From assembly GCF_963678635.1 (NCBI RefSeq), contig NC_087071.1, positions 39,023,858-39,087,857 of the forward strand: a stretch of 64,000 nt of DNA, written 5' to 3'. Shown here piece after piece: positions 27,501-42,500 of this stretch (position 1 is the stretch's first letter; every line of letters starts with the position of its first letter). This stretch comes from Symsagittifera roscoffensis (lineage: Eukaryota; Xenacoelomorpha; Acoela; Convolutidae). Made by a program: the position numbers and the translations under genes. The notes beneath the pieces were generated by a model that saw only the letters and a program-made list of their open reading frames with translations, ran no database searches and was not told where the DNA came from.

Positions 27501-30500
27501 TTTTTTATTTGAAAAAAAAAAACTATCAATATGTAAAATTTTCATTCCACTGGCAGATCTGAAAACAAATTCCACTCTCGAAACTAGAAGTCGATCACGT
27601 TTTTCGTGACCTTTACACTTTTACTGTTCGATAGTGGAGTATGCTTCCCTTCTAAAAAAAGGAAATGACGTGAACTTAAAAAGAAATCATAAGTCAAACC
27701 GCGAAAAAACGAAACTTTGCGTGAACAAATTTAAAGATTTTTCCGTAAAAAAAAAACAAATAAAAAATCAACAAGACCTATATAAGAGTATTCACTACAT
27801 ATTAAAGTAATTCGCGCCAAATGTGATGACGAGCTGAACTTTCGAAAGGAGACGGACTAAGGTTTTCACGAATCAGTGATTTTAACTTGACAGTATCCAT
27901 ATGGCGATGCAAAAAGAAGAACTGCAAACTTTCCTTAAGAAAAAACAAAAAAATAAATCACTACAGCCTATATAATTAAAAAATAGCCAATATACAAATG
28001 GACAGGAGTCAATGAACGCAAGAAAACATAAAAAAAAACTGACTTGTTTTTCGAATATAAAAGAAAGCCATAGAGATAATTGAATTTCTAGAACAATTAA
28101 TGATTGACCCTTTTTGGATAAAATTAACCCAATTTGAGAAAACGTGATCAATAGGTAAAACTTTTGTTTCGCTGGGAAATCTGATAAACAAATTCTTAAA
28201 CTAAATTTTTAAACTAGAAGTCGATCAAGTTTGATGTTGAAGTTTGCCTTTCTTTTAACAAAGGAAATGAACTGAATTTGAAAAGAAATCATATATCAAA
28301 CCGCGAAAGAGTAAATTTGATCCTGAACAAATTTTAAGACTTGTCCTTTAGAAAACAAAACGAAAAAATAATCATCGCAACATATATAGGAGTCTGAAAT
28401 ACGTTCATCGACTCTTAATAAAAACTACTTAGAGACTATTTTGAATTATTGAATCGGATTTCTACGAACAACCAGGTTCTCAAAAATTTTCATTAATTCT
28501 AACATACCTCAATGGTTCCCGGAGTTGAAATTCCGTCCGCAGTCTCCGTATCCGACACATCAGCCACAAACAACTTCATCTGCTCACCCCTCCCTCCATT
28601 CGCATTGTAGGGTGGGGGCACCATGTGGGAGTCCACGTGATCCACAGTTGAGGCAGTGTTGTTGGTGGGGTCAAAATCAGCCTCTGAACTAACTGAGGGA
28701 TCCATGTTGTTGGACGTTCCTTTGTTTAGAAATGCGTTCCAGATTTGAACGGTGGATTCAATGGTTTCCTGAAGCAAATTAAACTTGAAGCTGGAATAAA
28801 TTTTATGCGCAACTTCTTATCGTCGATCAATCCTCCATTGGAGCCTTAAAATTCACACCTTTTCTAAAAATCAGCGATTTCTTTCACATGTGAGAAATGT
28901 ACCTTCCGTCGTTTCCGTTGTATTGAAGCTACCAGCTCTTATTTCAGCAAGTATTTTATTTAAAATCTCGAATCAGGCCTTCAAGTACCTATTCGAGCGG
29001 TTAAATTTAGAAAGACACCAAACTACTTTCCATGTTAAACTAAAATAGACCACAACAACTTAGTCATACATACCATTTGAGTTGGCTTGTAGAGCAGAAT
29101 GACACAGTCGCTACTAGTTAGAGCATCTTTCTCTTTGGCTCCTCCGTGCAGTACATTCTGGTCCAGCATTGAGACCTAAAACCAAAAAAGAATTATCAAA
29201 ATAAAATTTTATTTCGATTGCAATGGGGTCATTTCCATTTTTCGCGCCATTTCCACGTTCGTATTTGGAGAGTTCTATTTACGTCACTTTCAGCAGATAC
29301 TTCAAGTGAACTCAAAAAGTGCATATATATCTAAGTGCATTCATAAATGCATTAATATGTAAGAATGCACATCTGTAGTTATTAGAGACTTTTAAGACTT
29401 TTTCCTCAAAAAAAATCACCAAGACCTGAGTACTCAACTACGTTCATTACTCTTAAACAATGCAAACTAAAACTACTTTTTTTGCCCAATTACAATTTTG
29501 GCTCCCAGATATCAATTGGGTAACTTTTACTAGAAGGACTAACAAAATGAAGTTTGACGGTCCTGTTGAAATGCTCCAACGTCACTGACATCTGAAACGA
29601 AACTACCAGGTTGTAATTTATGCAAACTATTTAAAAAATACAAAAAAACTAAACTTGATTAATATTTATTTGTGGATATACACATGTTTTTCGAATAGCT
29701 AAATCTTTTGTTCTTGCATTTCAATAAAAAGTTGAGGTTGAATTCAAAATCACATAGGCCAATCTTTTTCAATGCAGCTTTTTCAGTTTTACCCGATAGA
29801 GAATTTTTCCGATGTGGAAGCAATTTCTAACTTTCATTCTTATGCACACGAATATTGAATTACATACCTTCATGGATCCATCATCATTTTGAGACTCCTT
29901 AACACTTGATTCATTTGAAGCCTGAAACAATAGAAGAAAAATAGAAGAAAAATGCCTATCACACAATTTCATATATGAAACCTGAAAAAATGCTTATCAT
30001 GCAATTACCATAGAAGAAATATCGTACAGAGGCTGAGCTGAGCTTCGCGCCACTTGCGATACAAAAATGAATGACCTTGATTAAAATCAAAAGAAAAGAA
30101 AAACTTTGTGAAACCTCATCAATTAGCCGAAAATTTTCAGCTTGCAAGAAAAATAAGTCCCAATTGAAATCGAACTCTCGGTCTCTGACGTCAAGCACGT
30201 GTAAAACAGCAACTTAGAAAACAGCTGAACCTTCAAAAAAATCGGGCTGCAGGCACTATGCCGACGAAAATAAACAGACGGACGATTAAAGTTCGGAAAA
30301 AAATTGGCGCCGGTCGGATTCGAACCACAACCCTTTGCTGTCTCAAGCAAGTGTGTTACTTTTATGTCAGATGGTTGATTGAATTTGAATTCATTACCAG
30401 CAGACAGAAGAAAGCTACTAAGTCCAAAACAATTATAAAAACCTTAAAACAACTTTGCAAAAAAAACACTTCCAGAAACACAATCGACAGTGATTAATAA

Positions 30501-33500
30501 AAATTCCACAAAAAAAAACATAAGAAGCGGCAACTGAAACGACAAAATTGAACAATTTCCCGTAGAGCCGCCGAAAATATAATTGTTGTCATGAAAAACT
30601 TTGAACTATGAATTCTATTCTCAAATTTTTAGCATTTTGTTCGATCCGAAAAGAAGCACAAAACTTATGCTTCCCTTGAACCGATCCTAAATTAGGCCTC
30701 TAAGCCGATAAAATATAAGCCGAAATCATTTAAGTCAGCAAAAAAACAGCAAAATATACCAAGTCAAAAGAAAAATTACAACAGAAGTAATTCAAAACAC
30801 TAAAAGCAACTGCACTGAAATTGCGTTAAAAAATCAATTCTACTATGTGCCAACTAAGCGGACAAAACCTAAGCAGACAAACAAAAGGCCTGCAATTTAT
30901 GGGAAGGCATATTTCCAGTTTGAAAAAAGAAGTTCTTGGTCAGATTCGCGCCCACAAATTTTGCCGTCCCAGGCGCATTCTTCACTTCTAAGCTAAGTGC
31001 TGACGACACATTAAAACATTTGAATTCATTGTGAACAAAGATAAAGTGATTTTGTTAAACAAAATGTTAACCCGAAAAAAAGACTATGTTCCGATTTGAT
31101 AACGATTGCTAATCGCGTTTTTCAATCATTTTATATTTGAAAAGTTATCTTAAATTGGTTTCAAACTCACATAAAACAAAGTTGAGGCAGTTTTTGATAC
31201 ACGAGAGCAAATTTGGCATGAACAAATTGCTATAAATGCTTGTCAAACAAATTTCGCACAAAGGCGAAATGGAGCTTTGCACCACTTGCAATACAATATA
31301 GGCATTTCAGCATTTTGTGCGACCAGGAATGAAGCATAAAACTTATGCTTCCCTTGAAATGACATCATACTAGGTAACTAAGCCGAAATCAATTAAGCTG
31401 AATATAAATTTTCAGCGAAAAAGCAAAATTTTCGATGTCAAGGATTGTAATTTCAAACACAAGGACGAAGCTGCGCTTCGCAAACACTAGTGAGAACACG
31501 ACAAACAGCAGCTCTATGAAGTGCATGAAGAGAAAGTAGCAATAAGCCTCGAATTAAAAAAAAAAACTCGGATACGTCTCGGATTCGAACCTACGACCTA
31601 CTGCGACAGAGATTATGAATCCCCCACACTAACAACTCAGCCACGGACACTTAATTGATGACAAATACTAGCCTCAAATAAAGCAGCGAACAGTTGCTAT
31701 GCAATTTTCAATGCTACAGCGAAACTTCCATTTAAGTGAACACTTTCAAGGAACACTAAAAGCAACTAAATTGACAATTGTGCATAAAAAATCAATTTTA
31801 CGATGTGGCAACTGAGCCGACAAAACATAAGCAGACAACTATAGGTCGACACTTTTGGAAAAGAAAATTTTCAGTTTAATTCGAACATTGACGTCCCAGG
31901 CGTATTCTTCACCTCCGTGCTAAGTACCGGACACGCATTGAAGTATGAATTAGTTATGAACAAAGATACAAGTGATTCAAATGATTCTGTTAAACAAGTT
32001 GTTATCCCAAAAAACATCTGTTTCGATTTGATAACGCTTGCTATTCGCAAACGTCAAAAAATCGAGGTAATTTTTTGTTGCTATTTTATTCCAAACTCGA
32101 TCTAATAAACATTATACCAAAAAAATGCTTGGAAAAATTGATATTTCGTGTCTTTAACGAAGTCCAGACTGAATTTTTTTATACAAAACCAAATTATAAG
32201 CAAGTATTTTTTGTATAAAGACAAATAGTATTGCGTAAAGTATTTGACTCAAGATTGGTAGCATGAACAGGCACGTGGTCTTAAAAAAGAAAACCCAATA
32301 ATTTTTGATTTTATCTGCTAAAGAACACAAGTTTTAATGCTTTTTTAATACCACTTGCAAGTTAAAATTCCCACGCTTGAGCAATTAATTTAAAGTTTTT
32401 TCTGGGCTTCTTTCGGTTTTTATAAAAGAATGGAACAAGCACAAAGTTCTACAAACTATTGAAAATCTGTAAAATGTCCGTAGAACTCACCTGCATGGCC
32501 TTTAGGAATCCATTAATGGCTTCAATGTCACTGCCCACCATACATACTGTGGCTTCTAAGTCCATCGGCAACTCATCAGTGGCTACTCCCTCGCCCCCGT
32601 GGGAGATCTTCTTCTGGGCTGGAGGAGTGGCGCCTGTCTTACTTGGTTCAAGCACGTCATCTTCAACAAACAAATCTAATTATTGTTTATTTCCGTCACA
32701 AGTGAAAACTGTTTGTTCATAGTAGTATTTGTCTGGGAAGGCGAATTTGTTTTTGGAATTGCTCTTAAGATGCATTTAGGAACCGTGATTTGAACCTTCG
32801 TTAACTTTTTGAATTTTTAGCTGACAGATTTTAGGCATTAATTTATTATAAAAGAAGTAAGTTTCAATAGCAGTCTCACAAATAAGTTTCTATAGCAATC
32901 TCATAAGTTGCGGACGGAAAAGGCAAATTCATTCAACCAGCAATGCCTGTTTTCAGGTTTCTCAACAATAATTTCATCAAATTTGGTCGACAAAACCGAA
33001 TATTGGGATTATTGTCTTCCTAAAAATGCCACAAGCAACTGTGACTGTTTCAAATACAGTTTCAATCAACTAGTTTTTAGTTCTAATATAACAAATTAAA
33101 GTTGATGCCACAAACGCGTGATCAGATTAAAAAAAATTTTTGACTGATTAAAACAATCAAATTTGCCTGTTTCATCAATTTTATACATAAACTATAGTTT
33201 TCGCCGCATAGTTCGTAGCATTTTCTTCTATACAGCAGTTTTCTATTCGAAAAATAAAAAAAACTTGATAGATTGTACCCAATTGGTGGGCAATTGGTTG
33301 TTACCCAGGGTCGGATCTATGTTTTCTCAAGGGCAGAAACTGGTGGGCGGAAATGAATGTATTGAAATAGTACCAAAGATGGGATTCTTTGGGTAATGAA
33401 AAATCCCTTTAAGTGGTAATGTACCTTTGTGTGGTTTGCGCAGTCCGTGGAATGGGCCCAGTTCGAATGCCTGATTGAGTAGATCCACATTTACATCCGA

Positions 33501-36500
33501 GGATAGAGATATGAACCCAACTGCCCTGCCTCCCTTCTCAGCACAGAGCGCATGGTGTTTCTCATCCTAAACAGAACAATACACGAGTATTACTAGGTTC
33601 AGATGAGGGCATTCTGAATAGCATTCAAGCTATTCAATGGAGGATAACACGTTTTTCCATGCCATTTAATCAGTATTAATCTACACAACTTGTCTCCTAT
33701 ATACTCGCAAGGTGATATATAAACCAGCCGAAGTATCAACCAGCCGAAAATATGTAAGTGTTATGTAATGGTTGGGCAACAGTTATGTAACTGCTACAAA
33801 AATTATGCAAATTGATTTATATGATATTTTCGGCTGGCTTATTTACTCCGCGCACTTTCGTTTGATTTACACTTAAACTGGTTTACTTACTCTCATTCTC
33901 AAAGCTGACCAGAGATTAAGTATACAGAAAGTTGAGTGTCTATAAATCAAAAAATGGGAAACTCCTACTACATTTTTATGAAAAAACAAGTGACACACTG
34001 CGACTACATTTAGTTTTGAGCCAAAGATGGTTCATTGCAGAAAAAAGTGACCAGCACCACCCTGACCAGCAATGACTTGAACCGAACACTTATAACCGCA
34101 TAAGTTCATTGCCTCATGGCTTCTCGGTTTCTGCTAGATCGGCTTATTGCAACTCACTTAATGCACTTAATTCAATTTTCGTCGGGTCAATTTTCCAGTT
34201 TTTTTTTCGATATAAAATTTGATGTCTGATTTTCCCGTTTACTCAATTTCCAATCCCTTCTCAAAATGTAAACCTCCTTAGTTTGCCTTGTCAAAGTCTA
34301 AACAAGGAGAGCCGGTTCCTATGATAGAATTTTTGTGGTACTATTTTTGGCAACAAAGCCATCAGAAAGTGTCAATGAACTCAAGAAAACCGAGAAAAAA
34401 AACTACTGTTTTCTTTGAACAATTCTCTAAGGGTGTTTTCCAAACGAGTTTTTTTATAAATCCTCTCTCTCTCACTTCACAAAAGTTTGGGTTATTGAAG
34501 CGCCGAATTCTGATGATTTAATTAATCGAGTTGGATGTTTTTCGAAACTACAAATAAAAAACAGGATTTTTCTCAAGGAGTTTCAAGGATCTTGTATGAT
34601 CTACATTTTTCATTATACAGCTAACCGAATTGTTTTAAAAAACTGGGTCAATAGGTCACCTGCGAGTCGATGAGTTCGGCCACAAAGTAGTCTCCGTATG
34701 TCTGCTGCAGTTGATTGTTCTGCTGTGCAAACAGAGGCGTCAAGTCATCATTGTCCTCCATTCTGAAACACACAGGACAACACACGATACATACAATAGG
34801 CAATTTTCAAAAGCGACGACCCGTACGGAGTTTTATTTATACTTGTCGCTTCATACTTTATACCTTTTGTATCAAATATGATTGAACAAATTATATGACT
34901 TCATGACAAAACGGAAAAAATAATCAGCACCCATAGAAGTGTCTGATCTACTTTCATCAACTCTTAATATTAAAATGCAGGTATCAATGAATGCGCTTTA
35001 ATTATATTAAACTAAAATAAACCAAAATATAGATAAACTCTTGATGTTCAAACAACAACGCTGAAAAAATTACTTTGAAATAGTCGAAAAACCTATAATT
35101 ACAAAAAAAAATCATACCTTTCGCTCGGATGAGGTTCATTAATATACTAAACAAGCTTGTGAATGAACGAACGAGCAGCAACTGACGCAAAACAAAACTT
35201 TTGCATACCCTCGTTTCAAGCTAAAAAAATCAAAATTTTTACGACCCAACCCTCCTGAAACGGAAAAATCGCACTTGAAACTACGCAACCCAAGTTGGCT
35301 AAGCCGATATAACATCAGTTTAAGCCGATATAACATTTTTTTTTAAATCGCACTTGAAACTACGCAACCCAAGTTGGCTAAGCCGATATAACATCAGTTA
35401 AACCTGTTTTTAAAAATCAATAAAAGTTTTTAAAATCTGAGTTGATAAATTTACAAACTACAGACAAACTTTCAATTACAGTACAAATTATTTCAATTGA
35501 AAATGACCCAAAGCTTCGGAACGAAACTTCTTGAAAAGCGTACCAGATAAAACAAACTGTATTTGGAAAAAATGGGAAAAATCGCTCGACCAAAATTAGG
35601 ACAAAAACTACCAATCCGAAAATTTTTTTCCAATAAATATATTTTCAAAAAAATTACTACTCAAACGTATAAGAGGTAATTTTACTTGAGCATGTAAGCT
35701 TTTGAGCATGTCAGCAGAAATTTTAAGAAAAGGTGTTTATCTTGTATCTTGTAAAACTTGATCTTGTAAAAAATTAAATAACCTAAATTAAAACCATTTA
35801 ATTGAGTTTAATCAATGAAAAATAACACGTACAACGTTTTCACATGCCAACTCTTTGACCAAAATTATTTTACGGATAGAAAAAGTCTGGTAACCGATTG
35901 CAATATCCTTGCTTATCACAAAGGTAATTACTAACTGAAAGTAAACCGACTCGTCACGCAACAAAATGAGGTATTGATGAGGTATTGAAAGTGACTTGTT
36001 ACAGAGAGGTGAAGCTGCAATTTGCATGCAGTAGCGAGAAAACGGCATAAAGGAAGCTCTATAAAATGATGCAAGAAAGCCCGTAAAAATAAGCCTCAAA
36101 TTAAAAAAAATTGCTACGCGACGGATTCGAACCAGAGACTTCGAGATTAAGACTCTAACGTCATTCGCACTCGCCCACAGGCAAATAAGGCAGAGAACAG
36201 ATGCTATGAAATCTCCAATGCTACAGATCGTGATTATAGCAAAAGCGCCGCCAAATGGGCATTTTTATCGTCGAGTTAGGTTTCTAAAAAGTAGGTTCAT
36301 ACTAATACCCTACGCTCGCTAGTTTAAAGACATTTTATCCTCAAGAGATAGGACCAACACACGTGCTGTTCATCTCTTCTAGGAGAACCGCTGTTGTGGC
36401 CCTTATACAGATAATATACACTTCACCACCGACCCCCGATATTGTTCTACGAAAAAAATATAAAGATTAAAATTGCTATACTATTCTGAAGTACTAACTG

Positions 36501-39500
36501 AGCCGGTCTGACGTGCAGCACTGGCGATATGTCGTGTCTGTGTGACACAAAGAATGTACAATTGGCTGTTGAGGATGCTTTGGTTGTCTTTTTTACTGGT
36601 CTGAAAATATCTGAGATGGCTGGGTCTGGGTGGCTGCTGTTTGGCACTGAGAGAACTATCTGGGCGCAGTCTGGCACCGAGGCAAACACTGCCCTGAAAC
36701 AGACAAACAATTTTCAATCACAAAGTGAATTTGAGTTTTAATACAAAATGAGTCATAAATTACAAAAAAAAGATGACTTGAGTAAAAACCTGACTGGAAA
36801 CTCGATTAAGAGCAATCCAGCAAGACTAATATGTATTAAAACTTCATTGGTGTTCAAGTCATGATGTAATGAAATTTAGCTTGGTGAGCAAACGAACAAT
36901 TGTAAACGGATTTGTTCTTCATACTGCACTTAAATGTGGGGTGTAGAAAGGTACCTTTGACCAAAAAAATAAAAACAATAAACTTAAATTATACTGAAAT
37001 CGTATTTGGTAAACTAACAACCAAGACAAAAAAAATCGACTTTTCTGAAGGCCATAACTTTTGTGTTAGTGAAATTGAACTTGAGCGCTTACACAGGCGA
37101 GCTTCACTCAACCCTTTGTTTCTTCGTTGTATCTAAAATTTCAGCTTTGAGATGGTAGTTTTTAAGACAATTAGTAGAAAAACTGCGAAGAACTAATTTT
37201 TGACTTTTGAAAAGCTGCAAAAAAAATTGACTTTTGCGAGGGTCATAAGTATTTGTGAAAAAAATTGGGCGTAACCACTTATGAAGTGGAGCTTCCCACA
37301 ACCCGTTCTTCAAACTGAAACCAATAATTGAGATTCGTTTCAGTTGTACGCCATGTTTTCTTTCGGCCACTTTTTGAACAAAAAATTACTTTCTCTGAGT
37401 GCCTCAAATCGCACATTTTTGAGATCAGTCGGCTTTCTTAAAGTGCTTTAACTCGATATCTTCCATTGCTCTATCCAGTTAACTAGCGATAGAAAAAAAA
37501 ATCAAATAATCTATTTTCCGCTGGGTAATCTGAAGTTTCGAAAACAGAAGTCGATCACGTTTTTGGTGACCTTTAAACCTTTACTGTTCGATTGTGGAGT
37601 TTAACTTCATTTTAACAAAAGAAAAGGACTGAACTTGAAAATTTGAGCGTAAACAGCGAAAATCAAATTTGAGCGTAAACAAAATTCCTGAAAACAAAAA
37701 CATCAAAAAAATCATCACGAACTATACTACTACTTCTACTACTACTACTAAAAGACTTAAATTCCCTTGAAGTAATTACAAGGCATTAAACAAATTTTAA
37801 AAAATATTTATAATCTACAGTTTGAACAAATGCATTTAAGATACCATGTGCAGGAGTTTTCAAATGCAAAAAGTTTTATTCTTTCAGTTAGATATATCCT
37901 GATTTGACTCTTGAACACAGTCGGAGGCGAAAATAGACTGATGTCGGTCTTCTTCGTAATGTAATTGCTGGAACGTGTTATTCGTTGAAAGAAAGAAGCA
38001 TCGGTAATACATTTGAAGCTTCGATGATTGCATAAAAAGAAGGGTCGTAGCTCGGGTTTTCCAGATACTCGCTTGTAGTCCAAACTCAGAAACCGAAACG
38101 GGTCCAGGTCATAGTCGCGGTGAAGAAGCTTGTTGAAAAAACACAGGTCATAGAATATAATATAGTAGGATATTGGTAGGCATCGGGTCGTCTTTAAATT
38201 CATTAAGTGGTCTTGACGGCGCGTTACCCATCTCAATGCCCTTTTGTGAAAAGTCTCCGTTTTGCGTAAGCAACACAGAGATGGCGACCAAACTTGGCTA
38301 GCATATAACAAACTAGGTAACACGCATAACTTATAGAACTTTGCACGGACAGCAATAGGGCATAAAAAGGGAATGTTCTTCATCATGAAATGAGGAGTTC
38401 GATTAGCCTTGGTAAGCTTAACATTTATGTGATCGTTCCATGATAGATTCGATGATATTAGAAGTCCAAGATCCTTCACCGTGTTTTTGCTAGGTATTGG
38501 CGAGCCCGAAGATTCCCGCAACCATTAGAAACAGCGAGAAGCTGCGTCTTGTCTGGATTAAGCATTAGGCCATTTCGTAAAGACCATGCAACAAGCTCGT
38601 CAATATCGGTTTGAAGATCTTGCATTGACGATGAAGATGTAAGCTTGCAGTCATCAGCAAATAAGAAGCAAATGGAAGAGGCAGTGGCATCTGGAAGGTC
38701 ATCGATGAAAATTAGAAACAGGAGGGGGCCCAACACACTGCCTGGATCCAGACGACGCCGCCTTCCAGTGGTGGATCCGACATCTTGGGCCCCACCAAGA
38801 TGCAAATGGCGTCAAGCCCCCCCCCTCCCATTGGGTCGGGAGAAGCTCAGAAGTCTCCGGGTTTTCGGTTACGGAGCGTCTGAAGCCGGCCAGGCTGCTC
38901 CGTCTGCTCATCCTTATACTACTACTCCGCTCCGGCATTAATTCCAAACCCTGGTCCAGGGCCTTACTTTTGCTCCCCTTGCTCTTTCCGCATCAAACGC
39001 ACCCAGCCCAGCGTCTGGTGCCACATCTGTGGTTACATTCACCTTAAATGTAGTGGTCTTACCCACCTTAACCAACACCACCCTGACTACTATTGCCCTA
39101 CCTGTACCTTTACCTACATTTTACCTCCCCCAGGCACCAGGTCCTCTAACTTGACCACCCCCAACTCCCAAACTTGTTCAACTTCCCTAACCGCCCCCCA
39201 ACCCCACCTCCCTAACCCCCCTCCCCCTCCCACCCTTCCCACCTCCTCGAATAATAATTCCTCCTCCCAAAATCGCGCAAATCGTAATCGTGTAAATAGT
39301 GTAAATAACTCAAGTTCAAACAACCATTTTAATCATACTGCTGTTAATAATGTAAATAGTCCACCACACCCCGCCAAAGGCCTTTTAAAAATCCTTCAAT
39401 TTAATTGCAACGGTATCTCCGGAAAAGCACCCGAAATTGCTGCTTTCTTATCTCAATCAAATTCATATTGCTGTCTTCCAAGAAACTAAATTAAGAAAGA

Positions 39501-42500
39501 AATCTCGAAACCCCTCACTTGGCTCACACTACACTTTAATTAGAAAAGATCGAGAAAAAGAAGGGGCGGTCTTCTCATAGCCATACATGAGTCGATACAA
39601 TACGAAGAAATAAATATTAACAACGATGGAACACTAGAGGCTATGGGCATATCAGTGGTAGCCAGTTCATCCAAGCTTCGTATTTATAATTTCTACATCC
39701 CCCCTCGCTCGAGCTGTCCCCCTGGTTACTCTGCGTCCCTTGCCGAACTACTTGAACCTGGGGACGCCTTAGTACTCGGGGATGCCAACGCACATTCACA
39801 ACTATGGAACTCCAACATCGAGGAAGATCAACGCGGCTCTGTACTTAGCAATGAAATAACCGAATCCACCTTTGCACCATTAAATGATGACACACAAACC
39901 AGAGTCCCTTTTAACTCAGAAAACCAACTCTCATCACCAGATATTTCCCTCGCATCCCAATCGCTCTTACTCTCCACATCATGGACCCCAATTAAATCTC
40001 TAGGATCAGATCACCTACCCATTCTTCTAGAACTACCCTTGGATGATTTTATAAATTTTTCACCTAAAAGGACTTTTAAAAATTTTTTAAAAGCAGATTG
40101 GATCAAATTCACAGAGGAAATTGAGGAGGGTTTCTTTTCAGCGGTTCCACCTTCCGGAGTTGCCGCCGGAGAGAAATTCTTGAGGGACCTGGTGCTCAGG
40201 GCAGCACGCCACCACATCCCCGCTGGCCGTATTCGCCACTTCACTCCCTCTCTTTCCCCCGAGTCCACTGCCCTTGCCGCCGAAAGAGATTTAAGCCGAC
40301 AACAAAATCTCCCCCCAGAAGTCATATCCCAACTGAACTGTAGACTCATGAAACAGACAGCAAAGGACAAAGAAAATAAATGGCGAGAATTCCTCCGGAC
40401 TTGCGACTACCGCACTGCAGCCAGAAAGTTCTGGAAAGTGGTACGCTCCTTAAATGGATCTAAGCCCGTGGCAGGAAGACACCCCATTACTTTTGGTTCT
40501 AAACCCATACACTCACCTCGTGATATTACCAGCTCTTTTAACAATCAATTCACCAATGCCAGACCCCACGCCTCTGACAAACTCCTTCGTATAACGAGAA
40601 GAAAAATGCCAAACTACCGCTGTCAGACAGCCCAATTTTTACCCCTGAAAATACTAAACAAGCCATTGCAGACAGCAAACCATCGCGAGCGCTAGGTCCC
40701 GACGGCCTTTGTAATATACATCTTAAACATCTCGGCCCACTTGCTACTCAATACTTAACATACCTTTTTAATATCTCTTTGTCCGAAAACATTATCCCCC
40801 AAATTTGGAAAAATTCAAAAATTGCACCGCTTCCAAAGCCCAATAAGGATCTTAAACAATCAACATCTTACAGACCTATATCCTTACTCTGCCCAGCAGT
40901 TAAAATTCTGGAGAGGCTCGTTCACCCCATCTTTACCAAACATCTCCCCAACGCCAAACACCAACACGGCTTCCGCCCTTTTCACTCCACCACCACAGCT
41001 CTCTCCACTCTCGAATTTTACATTTCAGACGGTTTTAACCAAAATCGCCCCCCTAAACGTACGGTACTGGCCACACTTGACTTATCTAAGGCTTTCGACA
41101 TGGTGTGTCATCGCTCACTTGTGGAACTCGTTCATGACACTCCCCTCCCAAGAAGTCTAGTCCGCTGGCTAAGTAATTACCTTAATGGTCGACAGGCTGC
41201 CACCTCATTCCGTGAACACACATCCCCCCATCGAATAATCCACTGTGGCGTACCCCAAGGTTCTGTTTTATCACTCACACTCTTCAATTTTTATGTCCAT
41301 GATGCACCGCCACCTCCCGATAATGTAAACCTTGTTTCGTATGCAGACGATTTCCACCCCTTCGCAAGCAGTTCCAATATTGATATCGCCTCAAACTCCA
41401 TCAATAGCTACCTAAAAAGGCTCTACGATTTTTTCACCTCACGCAAACTAAGTTTCGCGTCCTCTAAAGGATCAGTTACCTTTTTCTCCTCTTATAACAA
41501 AGAATTTAATAAAACACCTAGTGTTCTTTTAAATAACGAGGCGCTACCCCTAAACAAAAATCCAACAATCTTAGGGGTGACATTTGATCCAACACTTTGT
41601 TTTGCCACTCACTGCAAACAATCCGCTGAAAAGGCCAGACGCAGGATCGGAATCCTGAAGGCATTAGCAGGATCAACCTGGGGTCACTCCAAAGAAACCC
41701 TCCTCCTAACTTTTAAAGCTTTAATTCGCCCCATACTTGACTATGCAGCCCCCGCATGGTCCCACGCATCAAGTAACACCTCCATAAATTGCCTGCAGGT
41801 TGCCCAAAACCAATCCCTTCGCGTTGTTACTGGATCAAATCTAATGAATTCCACTGCCCACCTGCACAGTGAATCTGAAATCCTAACGGTCAAAGACCAC
41901 CATACCCTTCTGTCATCTCAATTTTTTTATCTCTACCTATCTTTCCCACCATCCCATTAATTTTATACATTCACATCCCCCTCCTCCCCGTCTATTTCGC
42001 CCCTCAATTATAAGCTGCTTCAAAGAAGACACCCAGAAAATTTTAACCGACTTTTCAGTCTACGCAAACCACCCTCTAGTTCTGGACGACCGAGACTCTG
42101 CCCAGCAGTTAAAATTCTGGAGAGGCTCGTTCACCCCATCTTTACCAAACATCTCCCCAACGCCAAACACCAACACGGCTTCCGCCCTTTTCACTCCACC
42201 ACCACAGCTCTCTCCACTCTCGAATTTTACATTTCAGACGGTTTTAACCAAAATCGCCCCCCTAAACGTACGGTACTGGCCACACTTGACTTATCTAAGG
42301 CTTTCGACATGGTGTGTCATCGCTCACTTGTGGAACTCGTTCATGACACTCCCCTCCCAAGAAGTCTAGTCCGCTGGCTAAGTAATTACCTTAATGGTCG
42401 ACAGGCTGCCACCTCATTCCGTGAACACACATCCCCCCATCGAATAATCCACTGTGGCGTACCCCAAGGTTCTGTTTTATCACCCACACTCTTCAATTTT

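Noticed and set aside
30258-30497. Basic 79-codon plus-strand ORF
   Set aside because: It overlaps an S2 SINE-like copy, including its B box, and shows no protein similarity.
38645-38941. Plus-strand ORF of 98 codons
   Set aside because: It crosses the LINE A/LINE B junction and is antisense to the RT of LINE A.
39114-39323. Minus-strand ORF rich in G, V and E
   Set aside because: It is the shadow of the proline-rich linker of LINE B on the other strand.
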